Shown: in pieces, positions 50,271 to 59,550 of the stretch
Layout: each line of letters starts with the position of its first letter
Numbering within the stretch: the stretch's first letter is position 1
Assembly: GCF_002078505.1 (NCBI RefSeq)
Contig: NZ_LUAV01000004.1
Location: forward strand, 262,541-326,540
Source of the DNA: Ensifer aridi
GTDB taxonomy: Bacteria > Pseudomonadota > Alphaproteobacteria > Rhizobiales > Rhizobiaceae
Direction of reading: 5' to 3'
DNA length: 64,000 bases
The notes under the pieces: generated by a model
What the model was told of the DNA's origin: nothing
The model's database searches: none
Seen by the model: the letters and a program-made list of their open reading frames with translations, nothing else
Translations under genes and position numbers: made by a program

Positions 50271-51645
50271 ATCCCTCACGGCACGCGTTCTGGCGGTTTC
50301 GACCGTTTGGGCCGTCGTTGCCCTCGTCGTGATAGGGGTGGTCATCTCGGCCCTTTACCGGCAAGGGTCGGAACGCGGCTTCCAGGATTTGCTGCGAGCG
50401 CAGCTCTATAACGTCATCAACTCGATCTCGGTCGACGAAAAGGGAGCCCTGTCGGGCAGTCCCCAACTCGGGGACCTGCGTTTTTCCCAGCCGCAGACCG
50501 GCTGGTACTGGATCGTCGAGCCCATCGGCGAATTCGATACGCCTCCGCTGATATCGACCTCGCTCGGTACCTCGAAACTGCCGATAACCAGCGTCGAGGA
50601 GGTGCCGTTCGATATCCGCTATGAGCGCTTCTACACCACCAAGGACCCGTTCGGGAACGAGGTCGAGGTAGCCGAAACCGAGGTCGTCCTCGACATCCAG
50701 GGCCATGCCGCCCGCTTCCGTGTCGCCGGCAATCGCGACGTGCTGGAGGCGGACATCGATCGCTTCACCCGCAATCTGACGATCGCGCTTTCGATCTTCG
50801 GCCTCGGCGGGCTCGGCGTGAACGCACTGACCATTCTGTTCGGCCTGAAGCCGCTCGATCAGGTGCGCCGGTCGCTCGAAAAGATCCGCGCCGGCGAGAG
50901 CGAGCGGCTGGACGGGGCGTTTCCGCGCGAGATACAGCCGCTTGCCAACGAGGTGAATGCGCTGATCGACAGCAATCGTCGCATCGTCGAACGCGCGCGC
51001 ATGCAGGTCGGCAATCTCGCCCATTCCCTGAAGACGCCGATCGCGGTGCTGCTCAACGAGGCACGCGTCCTCGAAGTGCCGCATGGCGAACTGATCAGGG
51101 CGCAGGCGGACGCCATGCAGACGCAGGTGCAGTCCTATCTCAGCCGTGCCAGGATTGCGGCGCAGCGAGGATCGGTGCTGGCGAGGACCGAGGCTCAGCC
51201 GGCGCTCGAAAGGATCGTCCGGGTGATGCGGCGGCTCAATCCGGAAAAGCAGTTCAGCCTGTCGGTCGAGCCGCCGGGGCTGGTGCTCGCGATGGAGCAG
51301 CAGGATGTCGAAGAGACGGTCGGCAACCTGCTCGAAAATGCCGCGCGCTACGCGCATGATCAGGTGTGGCTCAATGTCGAGCCGGCTCCGGAAGGCGCCC
51401 GCGGCAAGGAGCCTGGCCGCCAATGGATCGTGCTCCAGATCGACGACGACGGGCCCGGGCTCGAGCCCGACCAGATTGCGCTGGCGATGAAGCGTGGCAA
51501 GCGGCTCGACGAGAGCAAGCCCGGCACCGGGCTCGGGCTCTCGATCGTAAGTGAGATCGTCGGGGAATATCAGGGCACGGTGGAACTTAGCCGGCGCGAC
51601 GAGGGCGGGCTGCGGGCCAAGCTGGTTCTGCCGGCTGCTGTCTGA
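50260..51645 (+). CDS. feuQ: Sensor histidine kinase FeuQ
   Basis: 461 aa. An N-terminal TM (VWAVVALVVIGVVISAL), a periplasmic domain (about residues 35-165), a second TM and HAMP-like linker, then HisKA with NLAHSLKTPIAVLL (His255) and an HATPase domain with ENAARYA, DDDGPGL and GTGLGLSIVSEIV. The kinase box HSLKTP with Ser instead of Glu after His matches PhoQ-like kinases. FeuN acts on its periplasmic part. The start overlaps feuP. Confidence 0.9.
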   Translation: MAIRSLTARVLAVSTVWAVVALVVIGVVISALYRQGSERGFQDLLRAQLYNVINSISVDEKGALSGSPQLGDLRFSQPQTGWYWIVEPIGEFDTPPLISTSLGTSKLPITSVEEVPFDIRYERFYTTKDPFGNEVEVAETEVVLDIQGHAARFRVAGNRDVLEADIDRFTRNLTIALSIFGLGGLGVNALTILFGLKPLDQVRRSLEKIRAGESERLDGAFPREIQPLANEVNALIDSNRRIVERARMQVGNLAHSLKTPIAVLLNEARVLEVPHGELIRAQADAMQTQVQSYLSRARIAAQRGSVLARTEAQPALERIVRVMRRLNPEKQFSLSVEPPGLVLAMEQQDVEETVGNLLENAARYAHDQVWLNVEPAPEGARGKEPGRQWIVLQIDDDGPGLEPDQIALAMKRGKRLDESKPGTGLGLSIVSEIVGEYQGTVELSRRDEGGLRAKLVLPAAV

Positions 51646-51845
51646 CACGGAGGCGGCAAAACCCGCAAAGTGGGATCATCGTGATCCGGCGGTCACACCC
51701 GGAGCCGAAAATGCCGCCGCCGGTTAGCGGCGGTTGCCTCGACGGGCGGAGGGTGCAAAAAGGAAATCGAGAGGCGTTGCGAGCTGACGGGGTATCCCGA
51801 AGGCGCTTGCGGCACCGGCCAATAAGGATTGAGTAGTCGCGTATC
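51646..51845. other. Gap between feuQ and the lipoprotein gene
   Basis: Two small hairpins, GGATCA-TCG-TGATCC (51673-51687) and CCGCCG...CGGCGG (51714-51733), are candidate 3'-end structures for feuNPQ. Nothing else is apparent. Confidence 0.45.
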
Positions 51846-52313
51846 ATGAGGAATTACGCAGAGATGGCGCGGGCCTTCGCATCAGGCGGAAGGGTCGCGG
51901 TGGTGGCTTCGACCGTGGTGCTTGCCGGCTGCGGCACAACCTCAACCGGCCAGCGCGGCGTGGCGATCGCCGGTCTTGGTGCGAGCTCGACGCGCGGCGT
52001 GTCGTCGGCAGCCTATATCGAGGCGTTGCAGGGCGGCATCATTGCGCGCCTCGGGGGTGTTGATCTCAGCAAATCGGATCGGCAACGGGCTCTCGAGGCG
52101 GAGTATCGCGCGCTCGAGGCGGCGCCGGGCGGCCAGCCGGTCGCTTGGGAAGGGCGCAATCTCAGCGGCTCCGTTGTGGCGGCCGCCCCCTATCAGGTCG
52201 GGTCGCAGAACTGCCGTCAATACAGCCATACTGTGACAGTGAAGGGCCAGACGACAACCGCGCGCGGCACGGCCTGCCGCAACAGCGATGGAAGCTGGAC
52301 GCCGCTGACATGA
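51846..52313 (+). CDS. Outer-membrane lipoprotein, 17-kDa surface antigen-like, 155 aa
   Basis: A signal peptide with lipobox VLAGC (Cys near residue 29), a Gly/Ala-rich start (GVAIAGLGASSTRGVSS) and a C-terminal surface-antigen domain NLSGSVVAAAPYQVGSQNCRQYSHTVTVKGQTTTARGTACRNSDGSW, with the typical Cys pair. Such lipoproteins of Rickettsiales/Rhizobiales localise to the outer membrane. Start 51846; RIME copy 5 begins just after the stop. Confidence 0.82.
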   Translation: MRNYAEMARAFASGGRVAVVASTVVLAGCGTTSTGQRGVAIAGLGASSTRGVSSAAYIEALQGGIIARLGGVDLSKSDRQRALEAEYRALEAAPGGQPVAWEGRNLSGSVVAAAPYQVGSQNCRQYSHTVTVKGQTTTARGTACRNSDGSWTPLT

Positions 52314-52318
52314 ACCGC

Positions 52319-52420
52319 CTACAGCGCGGCGCGTCTTATCAGGCGCGCAAAAGTCGCTGTAGCACTTTGAATCGCTGCATGTTTCCTTAAATTGTATCCG
52401 ATTTAAGGAAATATGCAGTA
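52319..52420. repeat. RIME-like element (copy 5)
   Basis: CTACAGCGCGGCGCGTCTTATCAGGCGCGC, GCTGTAGCACTTTGAATCGCTGCATGTTTCCTTAAAT, GATTTAAGGAAATATGCAG. The left hairpin and right palindrome are both clear. Confidence 0.85.
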
Positions 52421-52586
52421 GCCGGCGGCGGTCATCGGTGACGGACGGTGCAACGCCTTGAAAGCAGGCTGATTTCGCCTCGATCCGGCGACAATGCCGG
52501 CGGGGTCTTGCGGCGAAACGCCTCAAATATGCGTCATTGCCTGTTTTCGAGTTGGAATGACCTGGACCTCATAGTATTCCCGATCC

Positions 52587-53732
52587 ATGTTGTTCTGGAT
52601 CCTCGTCGCCATCCTTACGGCGGCTGTCGCAGCCGTGCTCATCCTGCCGCTCATGCGCGCAGCAGCGCCGCTCCCGTCTCGCCATAGCCACGACATCGAA
52701 GTCTATCGCGATCAGCTTGACGAGCTGAACCGGGACCGCGAGGCCGGGCTGATCGGCAGCGAGGAGGCGGAGCTCGCCAGGGCCGAGATCGCCCGCCGGC
52801 TGCTTTCCGCCAGTGCCGCCGATACGACCGCCGCCGAGGAACCGCCGAAGCGGCTTCTTTCGAGCCGGCTCGCACAGGCCTTCATCCTCCTCTGTCTTCC
52901 CGCCGTCGGGCTCCTCCTCTATCTGACGACAGGCAGTCCCGGCGTGCCGGCCCAGCCCCTGGCGGCAAGGCTTGCCAATCCCGGCGACGACATCAGTATC
53001 CTGATCGCAAAGGCTGAAAACCACCTCGCTCTCAATCCGGACGATGGCGCCGGATGGGATCTCCTGGCGCCGATCTATATGCGCAATGGCCGGGTCGCCG
53101 ATGCCGTCGCCGCCTATGACCGCGCGATACGCCTGTTGGGGCCGACCGCGCCGAGATTGGGCGGTTACGCCGAGGCCCTGGTGGTGCAGTCCGGCGGTCT
53201 GGTGACGGCGGAGGCCCAGAGCGCGCTGCAAAAGGCGCTGGCACTCGACGCCAACGACCCGCGTTCGGAGTTCTACCTGGCGCTCGGCCTGAGGCAGGAG
53301 GGCAAAAACGCGGAAGCGCTCGCGGCATTCCGCAAGCTCGCCGGCAGCTCGCCTGCCGATGCGCCGTGGCTGCCGCTGGTGAATCAGCATATCGCCGAAC
53401 TCGGCGCCGCTGAGCCGAATACCGCTGCCGCCCCGCCGGCAAATCCGACATCAGAGGATATCGCCGCCGCCGAGGAGTTGGACTCGGGCGATCGCCAGGC
53501 GATGATCCGCGGCATGGTCGACGGTCTGGCGAGCAGGCTGAAGGAAGACCCCGACAACTTCGAAGGCTGGATGCGCCTCATCCGCTCCTATGTTGTGCTC
53601 GATCAACGAGACAAGGCGAGAGATGCCCTACGGGAGGGTTTGAACGCCTTTCCGGCAAGTGGCGAGCAGGGCAAGCAATTGCTGGCGTTGGGCCGTGAGC
53701 TCGGAATCGACGCGAGCGGAGAAGTAAAATGA
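52587..53732 (+). CDS. cycH: Cytochrome c biogenesis protein CycH (CcmI)
   Basis: 381 aa. An N-terminal TM ([23 protein letters not shown]), a cytoplasmic loop with [23 protein letters not shown], a second TM ([22 protein letters not shown]) and periplasmic TPR repeats (about residues 130-380). CcmI chaperones apocytochrome c to the haem lyase. The cycHJKL order and the short intergenic overlaps are diagnostic. The stop overlaps cycJ. Confidence 0.93.
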   Translation: MLFWILVAILTAAVAAVLILPLMRAAAPLPSRHSHDIEVYRDQLDELNRDREAGLIGSEEAELARAEIARRLLSASAADTTAAEEPPKRLLSSRLAQAFILLCLPAVGLLLYLTTGSPGVPAQPLAARLANPGDDISILIAKAENHLALNPDDGAGWDLLAPIYMRNGRVADAVAAYDRAIRLLGPTAPRLGGYAEALVVQSGGLVTAEAQSALQKALALDANDPRSEFYLALGLRQEGKNAEALAAFRKLAGSSPADAPWLPLVNQHIAELGAAEPNTAAAPPANPTSEDIAAAEELDSGDRQAMIRGMVDGLASRLKEDPDNFEGWMRLIRSYVVLDQRDKARDALREGLNAFPASGEQGKQLLALGRELGIDASGEVK

Positions 53733-54181
53733 CGCGTAAGCAGAAGCGGTTGACGATCATCGGCGGCGGCGTCGCATTTCTGATGGCGGCCGTGTTGCTG
53801 GTGATGTTCGCCTTCAGCCAGGCCGTTGCCTATTTCTACGTTCCGGGCGACCTGGCGAAGGCCGGTGTCGCGCCCGGAACGCGCATCCGCCTCGGCGGCC
53901 TGGTCGAAGCCGGTTCCGTCAAGCGGGGCGAGGGGAAGACCGTCACCTTCAGCGTGACGGATACTCTGGCGACAGTGCCTGTGACCTATACCGGCATCCT
54001 GCCCGATCTGTTCCGCGAGGGCCAAGGCGTGGTCGCTGAGGGGGCGTTCGTTGCCGGCAGCCCGGTTTTCGTTGCGGACACGGTCCTCGCGAAGCATGAC
54101 GAGACCTATATGCCCAAGGACGTCGCGGACCGTTTGGAGGCGCAGGGCGTCACGCTTGGCGGGAAGGAAAACATCCGATGA
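53729..54181 (+). CDS. cycJ: Haem chaperone CycJ (CcmE)
   Basis: 150 aa. A short basic N-terminus, one TM ([21 protein letters not shown]), and a periplasmic beta-barrel with haem-binding His123 in [14 protein letters not shown]. It carries haem covalently to the CcmF/H lyase. Overlaps cycH by four bases. Confidence 0.94.
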   Translation: MTRKQKRLTIIGGGVAFLMAAVLLVMFAFSQAVAYFYVPGDLAKAGVAPGTRIRLGGLVEAGSVKRGEGKTVTFSVTDTLATVPVTYTGILPDLFREGQGVVAEGAFVAGSPVFVADTVLAKHDETYMPKDVADRLEAQGVTLGGKENIR

Positions 54182-56166
54182 TCATCGAACTCGGACACTA
54201 TGCACTGGTGCTGGCGCTCGCGACCGCGCTCATCCAGGCATGGCTTCCGATCCTGGGGGCAAGGCGCGGCGATCGCGCCCTGATGGAGCTGGGGACAAGC
54301 GCGGCGCTTGCCTCGTTCCTGCTCGTCGCCTTCTCCTTCGCCGTGCTCGCTTTCGCCTACGTCACCTCCGACTTTTCGGTCAAGAATGTCTGGGAGAACT
54401 CGCATTCCCTTAAGCCGCTGATTTACAAGATCACCGGCGTGTGGGGGAACCATGAGGGGTCGATGCTCCTCTGGCTGCTGATCCTCGTCTTCTTTTCCGC
54501 CCTTGTTGCGCTTTTCGGCCGGAGCCTGCCCGAGACCTTGAAAGCCACCGTGCTTGCGGTGCAAGCCTGGATCGCGGCCGCCTTCGCCCTCTTCGTCCTG
54601 CTGACCTCCAACCCCTTTGCGCGGCTGATGCCGGCGCCGGGCGAGGGCAAGGACTTGAACCCTGTCCTCCAGGACATCGGCCTCGCCATCCATCCGCCCT
54701 TGCTCTATCTCGGCTATGTCGGCTTCTCCGTCTGTTTCTCCTTTGCTGTTGCCGCGCTGATCGAGGGCCGGATCGACGCCGCCTGGGCAAGATGGGTGAG
54801 ACCGTGGACACTTGCTGCCTGGATATTCCTGACCGCAGGCATCGCCATGGGCTCCTATTGGGCCTATTACGAGCTCGGCTGGGGCGGCTGGTGGTTCTGG
54901 GATCCGGTCGAGAACGCCTCGTTCATGCCCTGGCTTGCCGGCACGGCACTTCTGCATTCGGCGCTGGTGATGGAAAAGCGTGAGGCGCTGAAGATCTGGA
55001 CCGTGCTGCTCGCGCTCATGACGTTCTCGCTGTCGCTGCTCGGCACGTTCCTGGTGCGCTCGGGCGTGCTGACGTCGGTACATGCCTTCGCCACCGATCC
55101 GACCCGCGGCATCTTCATTCTGGCGATTCTCGTCCTGTTCATCGGCGGGGCGTTTTCGCTCTTTGCCATCCGTGCCTCGCATCTGAAGGCGGGCGGCATA
55201 TTCGCGCCGATCTCGCGCGAGGGCGCGCTCGTCTTGAACAACCTGATCCTGACGACGGCGACAGCGACCGTGCTCACCGGCACGCTCTATCCGCTGGTGC
55301 TCGAGGCCCTCACCGGCGACAAGATCTCCGTCGGCGCGCCGTTCTTCAACATGACTTTCGGCCTGCTCATGCTGCCGCTCCTCGCCGCCGTTCCCTTCGG
55401 TCCGTTGCTCGCCTGGAAGCGCGGCGATCTGGCCGGGGCGTCGCAGCGGCTGTTTGCGGCCGCCGCCCTCGGTCTGCTGGTCGCAGGAAGCTGTTACTAT
55501 GCCGCGAACGGCGGCCCCGTTTTGGCTCCGTTCGGCATTGGGCTCGGTGTCTATCTGATCTTCGGGGCGGTAACCGACCTCGTCCTTCGCTCCGGCCTCG
55601 GCAAGGTAGCGTTCGGCGTCGCCTGGAAGCGGCTTTCAGGTCTGCCGCGTTCGGCTTTCGGCACAGCGCTTGCCCATATCGGCGTCGGCATCACGCTCAT
55701 CGGCATCGTGACAGTAACAGCCTTCGAGACGGAGACGGTCATTGAAATGAAGCCCGGGGCGACCGTCGATGCGGGCCGCTATAGTCTGCGCTTCGACGGC
55801 ATGCGCCAGGGGCGTGGGCCGAACTACACCGAGGAAACGGGCCATTTCACCGTCAGCCGCGGCGGCGTCACCGTGACCGAAATCTCGTCCTCGAAGCGGC
55901 TCTACCCGGCGCGTCGGATGCCGACGACGGAGGCCGGAATCCGGACCTTCGGCCTCAGCCAGCTCTATGTCTCTCTGGGTGACGCAACGAACGGCGGCGG
56001 CATCGTCGTACGCATCTGGTGGAAGCCTTTGATCCTCTGCATCTGGGGCGGCGCGCTCGTGATGATGGCCGGCGGCATCGTTTCCCTGAGCGATCGCCGC
56101 TTGCGCGTGGGAGCGCCATCGCGCGCCAGGAAATCGGCACGGTTTGCCGTGGGAGCGGCCGAATGA
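54178..56166 (+). CDS. cycK: Cytochrome c haem lyase subunit CycK (CcmF)
   Basis: 662 aa, about 15 membrane segments. The WWD motif [19 protein letters not shown] lies in the first half; preceding [20 protein letters not shown] and [33 protein letters not shown] are typical of CcmF. It joins haem to apocytochrome c at the periplasmic face. ATG overlaps the cycJ stop. Confidence 0.95.
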   Translation: MIIELGHYALVLALATALIQAWLPILGARRGDRALMELGTSAALASFLLVAFSFAVLAFAYVTSDFSVKNVWENSHSLKPLIYKITGVWGNHEGSMLLWLLILVFFSALVALFGRSLPETLKATVLAVQAWIAAAFALFVLLTSNPFARLMPAPGEGKDLNPVLQDIGLAIHPPLLYLGYVGFSVCFSFAVAALIEGRIDAAWARWVRPWTLAAWIFLTAGIAMGSYWAYYELGWGGWWFWDPVENASFMPWLAGTALLHSALVMEKREALKIWTVLLALMTFSLSLLGTFLVRSGVLTSVHAFATDPTRGIFILAILVLFIGGAFSLFAIRASHLKAGGIFAPISREGALVLNNLILTTATATVLTGTLYPLVLEALTGDKISVGAPFFNMTFGLLMLPLLAAVPFGPLLAWKRGDLAGASQRLFAAAALGLLVAGSCYYAANGGPVLAPFGIGLGVYLIFGAVTDLVLRSGLGKVAFGVAWKRLSGLPRSAFGTALAHIGVGITLIGIVTVTAFETETVIEMKPGATVDAGRYSLRFDGMRQGRGPNYTEETGHFTVSRGGVTVTEISSSKRLYPARRMPTTEAGIRTFGLSQLYVSLGDATNGGGIVVRIWWKPLILCIWGGALVMMAGGIVSLSDRRLRVGAPSRARKSARFAVGAAE

Positions 56167-56618
56167 TCCGGGTGGTTCTCGCAGTTTTCCTCTGCATTGC
56201 CTCGGCCATGCCCGCCTTCGCGGTCAATCCGGACGAGGTGCTCGCCGATCCGGCGCTCGAGGCGCGGGCCCGGGCGATCTCCGCTGAGCTTCGCTGCATG
56301 GTCTGTCAGAACCAGTCGATCGACGATTCTAATGCCGACCTCGCCAGAGATCTACGGGTACTGGTGCGCGAGCGGCTGATGAATGGCGACACAGACGAGG
56401 CCGTGATCGCCTACGTCGTTTCACGCTACGGCGAATTCGTTCTCCTGAAGCCCCGTTTTGAAATCAAGACGATGGTTCTCTGGGGTATGCCGGTCATCCT
56501 ACTGATAATCGGCGCCGCCACGCTCATAATCGCCGCGCGGCGCCGCGGTGCACCACTGGCTGGCGCACCGCTTTCCGACGAGGAAAAGGAAAAGCTGGAC
56601 AAGCTACTGCGGTCGTAG
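56163..56618 (+). CDS. cycL: Cytochrome c biogenesis protein CycL (CcmH)
   Basis: 151 aa. Signal-anchor ([20 protein letters not shown]), thiol motif [23 protein letters not shown] with Cys45 and Cys48 reducing apocytochrome, and a C-terminal TM ([20 protein letters not shown]). Overlaps cycK by four bases. Last gene of the cyc operon. Confidence 0.94.
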   Translation: MIRVVLAVFLCIASAMPAFAVNPDEVLADPALEARARAISAELRCMVCQNQSIDDSNADLARDLRVLVRERLMNGDTDEAVIAYVVSRYGEFVLLKPRFEIKTMVLWGMPVILLIIGAATLIIAARRRGAPLAGAPLSDEEKEKLDKLLRS

Positions 56619-56990
56619 GCCACGTCGGAAACGGGACACGCAGTGGGCGCCGGGCGACGGCAAAGCGCGCGTGCCGCGGTTTTGCCGAACATTACGAAAA
56701 ATTCATCCACCAGACAGAACTCAGTAATGTCCGCTTCGTTACACCTAGCGTCATCGGCTGTTCCTCTGCAGCTCCACGCGTCCTTTCGGATGCACAACGG
56801 TAGCTGTAGCACTTGGAATTGCTGCATGCTTCCGTCCTCAAATCGGCTCTCGCCAATTTGAGGGAACATGCAGTGGTCAGCCAGGCGAGCAGTTCCGGCG
56901 GCCAGCCGCGGGAAGCTGGCTCGTGGGAAAGGTTTCGAAGCCGCTTGCCATCCGGCGGCCAGCTTCAAGAACGAGAGAAGGCAAAAACGA
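56619..56990. other. Intergenic region cycL-degP
   Basis: Contains RIME copy 6 (56766-56873) and then about 115 bases of degP leader. I see no coding signal; an ORF from 56868 reads into degP but its N-terminal part comes from RIME-flanking sequence. Confidence 0.55.
56766..56873. repeat. RIME-like element (copy 6, diverged)
   Basis: CTGCAGCTCCACGCGTCCTTTCGGATGC, GTAGCTGTAGCACTTGGAATTGCTGCATGC, CTCAAATCGGCTCTCGCCAATTTGAGGGAACATGCAG. More diverged than other copies, with a CTCAAAT/ATTTGAG stem in place of the CTTAAAT one. Confidence 0.75.
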
Positions 56991-58550
56991 ATGTCTACGA
57001 ATAGAACTCTGCGTCCCTCCCTGAAAACGGTCCTGAAGACCTCGACGGTCGCAGGGCTTGCGGCCGTCCTGCTGACGACCGGTCTACCGGCTCAGATCAC
57101 GCAATCCTTTGCCGAGGCCGTCAACGTGCAGGCTCCGGCCGTTCCGAGCTTCGCGAATGTGGTCGATGCGGTCTCTCCGGCCGTCGTCTCCGTCCGGGTC
57201 CAGTCGCGCGAGCGGGCGACCGATGAAAGCAATTTCACTTTCGACTTCGGCGGCCGTGGTTTTGAAGACTTGCCCGACGACCACCCGCTGAAGCGCTTCT
57301 TCCGCGAATTCGGCGGCCCCGGCCCGGGTGACGGCGACCGCGCCGAACGCTGGCGTGATCGCCGTGGTCCGCAAGGAGAAGGGCGCCTGCGTCCGCGGGC
57401 CCAGGGATCCGGCTTCTTCATCACCGAGGACGGATACATCGTGACCAATAATCACGTCGTCTCCGATGGCTCGGCCTTCACAGTCATTCTGAATGACGGA
57501 ACGGAACTCGATGCCAAGCTCGTCGGTAAGGACAACCGGACCGACCTTGCCGTGCTAAAGGTCGATTCAAACCGGAAGTTCACCTATGTCACCTTTGCGG
57601 ACGATAGCAAGGTTCGCGTAGGCGACTGGGTGGTCGCCGTCGGCAACCCCTTCGGTCTCGGCGGTACGGTCACTGCCGGCATCGTCTCGGCGCGCGGCCG
57701 CGATATCGGCTCCGGCCCCTATGACGATTACCTGCAGGTGGATGCGGCGGTGAACCGTGGCAATTCCGGCGGCCCGACGTTCAATCTTTCCGGCGAGGTC
57801 GTCGGCATCAACACGGCGATTTTCTCGCCGTCGGGCGGCAATGTCGGCATTGCCTTCGCCATCTCGTCCTCCGTTGCAAAGGACGTCGTCGATGACCTCA
57901 TCAAGGACGGCAAGGTCTCGCGCGGCTGGTTGGGCGTGCAGATCCAGCCGGTAACCAAGGACATCGCCGAGTCCCTCGGTCTTTCGGAAGCGAGCGGCGC
58001 GCTCGTGGTCGAGCCGCAGGCAGGTTCGCCTGGCGAGAAGGCCGGCATCAAGAAGGGCGACATCGTGACGGCGCTCAACGGCGAGCCGGTGAAGGATCCG
58101 CGCGATCTCGCCCGCCGTGTCGCGGCCCTTCGTCCCGGCTCTTCCGCCGAAATCACGCTGTGGCGCGGCGGCAAGTCGGAGACCGTCAAGTTCGAGATCG
58201 GCACGCTGCCGAGCGAGACCAGCGACGCTGCGCCGGCCACCCCTGACGAACAGCCCGAGCAGGGCCAGGCGGGTGAAGAGGCTTTGGCTGATCTCGGCCT
58301 TGCGGTGACCCCGGCCGAGGACGGCACCGGCGTCATGATTGCCTCCGTCGATCCGGACTCGGATGCTGCCGATCGCGGCCTGAAGGAAGGCGAGAAGATC
58401 GTCTCCGTCAACAATCAGGAAGTGAAGTCGGCTGACGACATCCTCAAGGTGATCAACAATGCCAAGAAGGACGGGCGCAGCAAGGCGCTCTTCCAGATCG
58501 AGGCATCGGAAGGCAGCCGCTTCGTCGCTCTGCCGATCGGTCAGGGCTGA
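56991..58550 (+). CDS. degP: Periplasmic serine protease DegP/HtrA
   Basis: 519 aa. A signal peptide (KTSTVAGLAAVLLTTGLPAQ), an extended acidic/Gly-rich LA loop, and a trypsin-fold domain with catalytic triad His155 (NNHVVSD), Asp185 (NRTDLAVLK) and Ser259 (RGNSGGP), followed by two PDZ domains (RGWLGVQIQPV..., LADLGLAVTP...). Degrades misfolded envelope proteins. Start 56991 was chosen over the longer ORF because the signal peptide begins here. Strong terminator follows. Confidence 0.93.
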   Translation: MSTNRTLRPSLKTVLKTSTVAGLAAVLLTTGLPAQITQSFAEAVNVQAPAVPSFANVVDAVSPAVVSVRVQSRERATDESNFTFDFGGRGFEDLPDDHPLKRFFREFGGPGPGDGDRAERWRDRRGPQGEGRLRPRAQGSGFFITEDGYIVTNNHVVSDGSAFTVILNDGTELDAKLVGKDNRTDLAVLKVDSNRKFTYVTFADDSKVRVGDWVVAVGNPFGLGGTVTAGIVSARGRDIGSGPYDDYLQVDAAVNRGNSGGPTFNLSGEVVGINTAIFSPSGGNVGIAFAISSSVAKDVVDDLIKDGKVSRGWLGVQIQPVTKDIAESLGLSEASGALVVEPQAGSPGEKAGIKKGDIVTALNGEPVKDPRDLARRVAALRPGSSAEITLWRGGKSETVKFEIGTLPSETSDAAPATPDEQPEQGQAGEEALADLGLAVTPAEDGTGVMIASVDPDSDAADRGLKEGEKIVSVNNQEVKSADDILKVINNAKKDGRSKALFQIEASEGSRFVALPIGQG

Positions 58551-58848
58551 GGCCGCGGCGCGATCGGGATTGGGAGCGGGCGGGGATAGGCTGACACGCG
58601 ATCCTCGCCCGCGTTCCGGTCTGAATTCGAGGACGCCGCGACATCGTTTCGATATCGCGGCGTTTCTATTTCTGCCGAACTCTGCGTTCGGATTTTTGGT
58701 TACGACGATTTTCGGCCGGAGCGACCGAAAATCATAAGCGTAAACGCTCGAGAGTTAGGGCGGATGGGACCGGAAACCGCTTAAACTTCCTTCGTCCCGC
58801 GCCCAATGCGAACCCGAAACCGGTTGAGACGAACAGAGGTCCGGGACT
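58551..58848. other. Intergenic region degP to the response regulator
   Basis: Contains the degP terminator (58633-58673) and the promoter region of the downstream two-component operon. No operator-like palindrome stands out. Confidence 0.5.
58633..58673 (+). terminator. degP terminator
   Basis: ACGCCGCGA (58633-58641) and TCGCGGCGT (58655-58663) are perfect 9-bp arms, extended by CATCG/CGATA, and followed by TTTCTATTTCT. Confidence 0.85.
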
Positions 58849-59550
58849 ATGGTCACGCGTATGAAAATACTGATTGTTGAAGACGACCTCGAGGCTGCCG
58901 CCTATCTCGCCAAGGCCTTCCGCGAGGCGGGTATCGTTTCCGACCACGCGAGCGACGGCGAGAGCGGTTTGTTCATGGCAAGCGAGAACACCTATGACGT
59001 GCTCGTGGTGGATCGGATGCTGCCGCGCCGCGACGGCCTGTCGCTGATCACCGAGTTGCGCCGCCGGGGCGTTCATACGCCGGTGCTCATCCTCTCCGCG
59101 CTCGGCCAGGTGGACGATCGCGTCACCGGTCTTCGCGCCGGCGGCGACGACTACCTGCCGAAGCCTTACGCGTTCAGCGAACTCCTGGCGCGCGTCGAGG
59201 TGCTCGGCCGGCGAAAGGGTGCGCCCGAGCAGGACATGGTCTACCGCGTCGGCGACCTTGAGCTCGACCGCCTGTCCCACTCCGTGCGGCGGCAGGGCAA
59301 GGAAATCCCCTTGCAGCCGCGCGAATTCCGGCTGCTCGAATATCTCATGAAGAATGCCGGGCAGGTGGTGACGAGGACCATGCTGCTCGAAAATGTCTGG
59401 GACTATCACTTCGACCCGCAGACCAACGTGATCGACGTGCATGTGTCGCGCTTGCGATCGAAGATCGAGAAGGACTTTGACCCACCGCTTCTGAGAACGG
59501 TCCGCGGCGCCGGTTACATGATCAAGGATGACCGGACATCCGACACATGA
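58849..59550 (+). CDS. OmpR-family response regulator, 233 aa
   Basis: A receiver domain with Asp55 in VVDRMLPRRDG and Lys in DDYLPKPYA, followed by an OmpR winged helix (LQPREFRLLEYLMKNAGQVVTRTMLLENVWDYHFDPQTNVIDVHVSRLRSKIEKD). Start 58849 (MVTRMKILIVEDD); ATG 58861 is an alternative. CzcR/QseB-like. Overlaps the kinase gene by four bases. The position between degP and glnE suggests an envelope or nitrogen-linked signal, but the target is unknown. Confidence 0.9.
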   Translation: MVTRMKILIVEDDLEAAAYLAKAFREAGIVSDHASDGESGLFMASENTYDVLVVDRMLPRRDGLSLITELRRRGVHTPVLILSALGQVDDRVTGLRAGGDDYLPKPYAFSELLARVEVLGRRKGAPEQDMVYRVGDLELDRLSHSVRRQGKEIPLQPREFRLLEYLMKNAGQVVTRTMLLENVWDYHFDPQTNVIDVHVSRLRSKIEKDFDPPLLRTVRGAGYMIKDDRTSDT

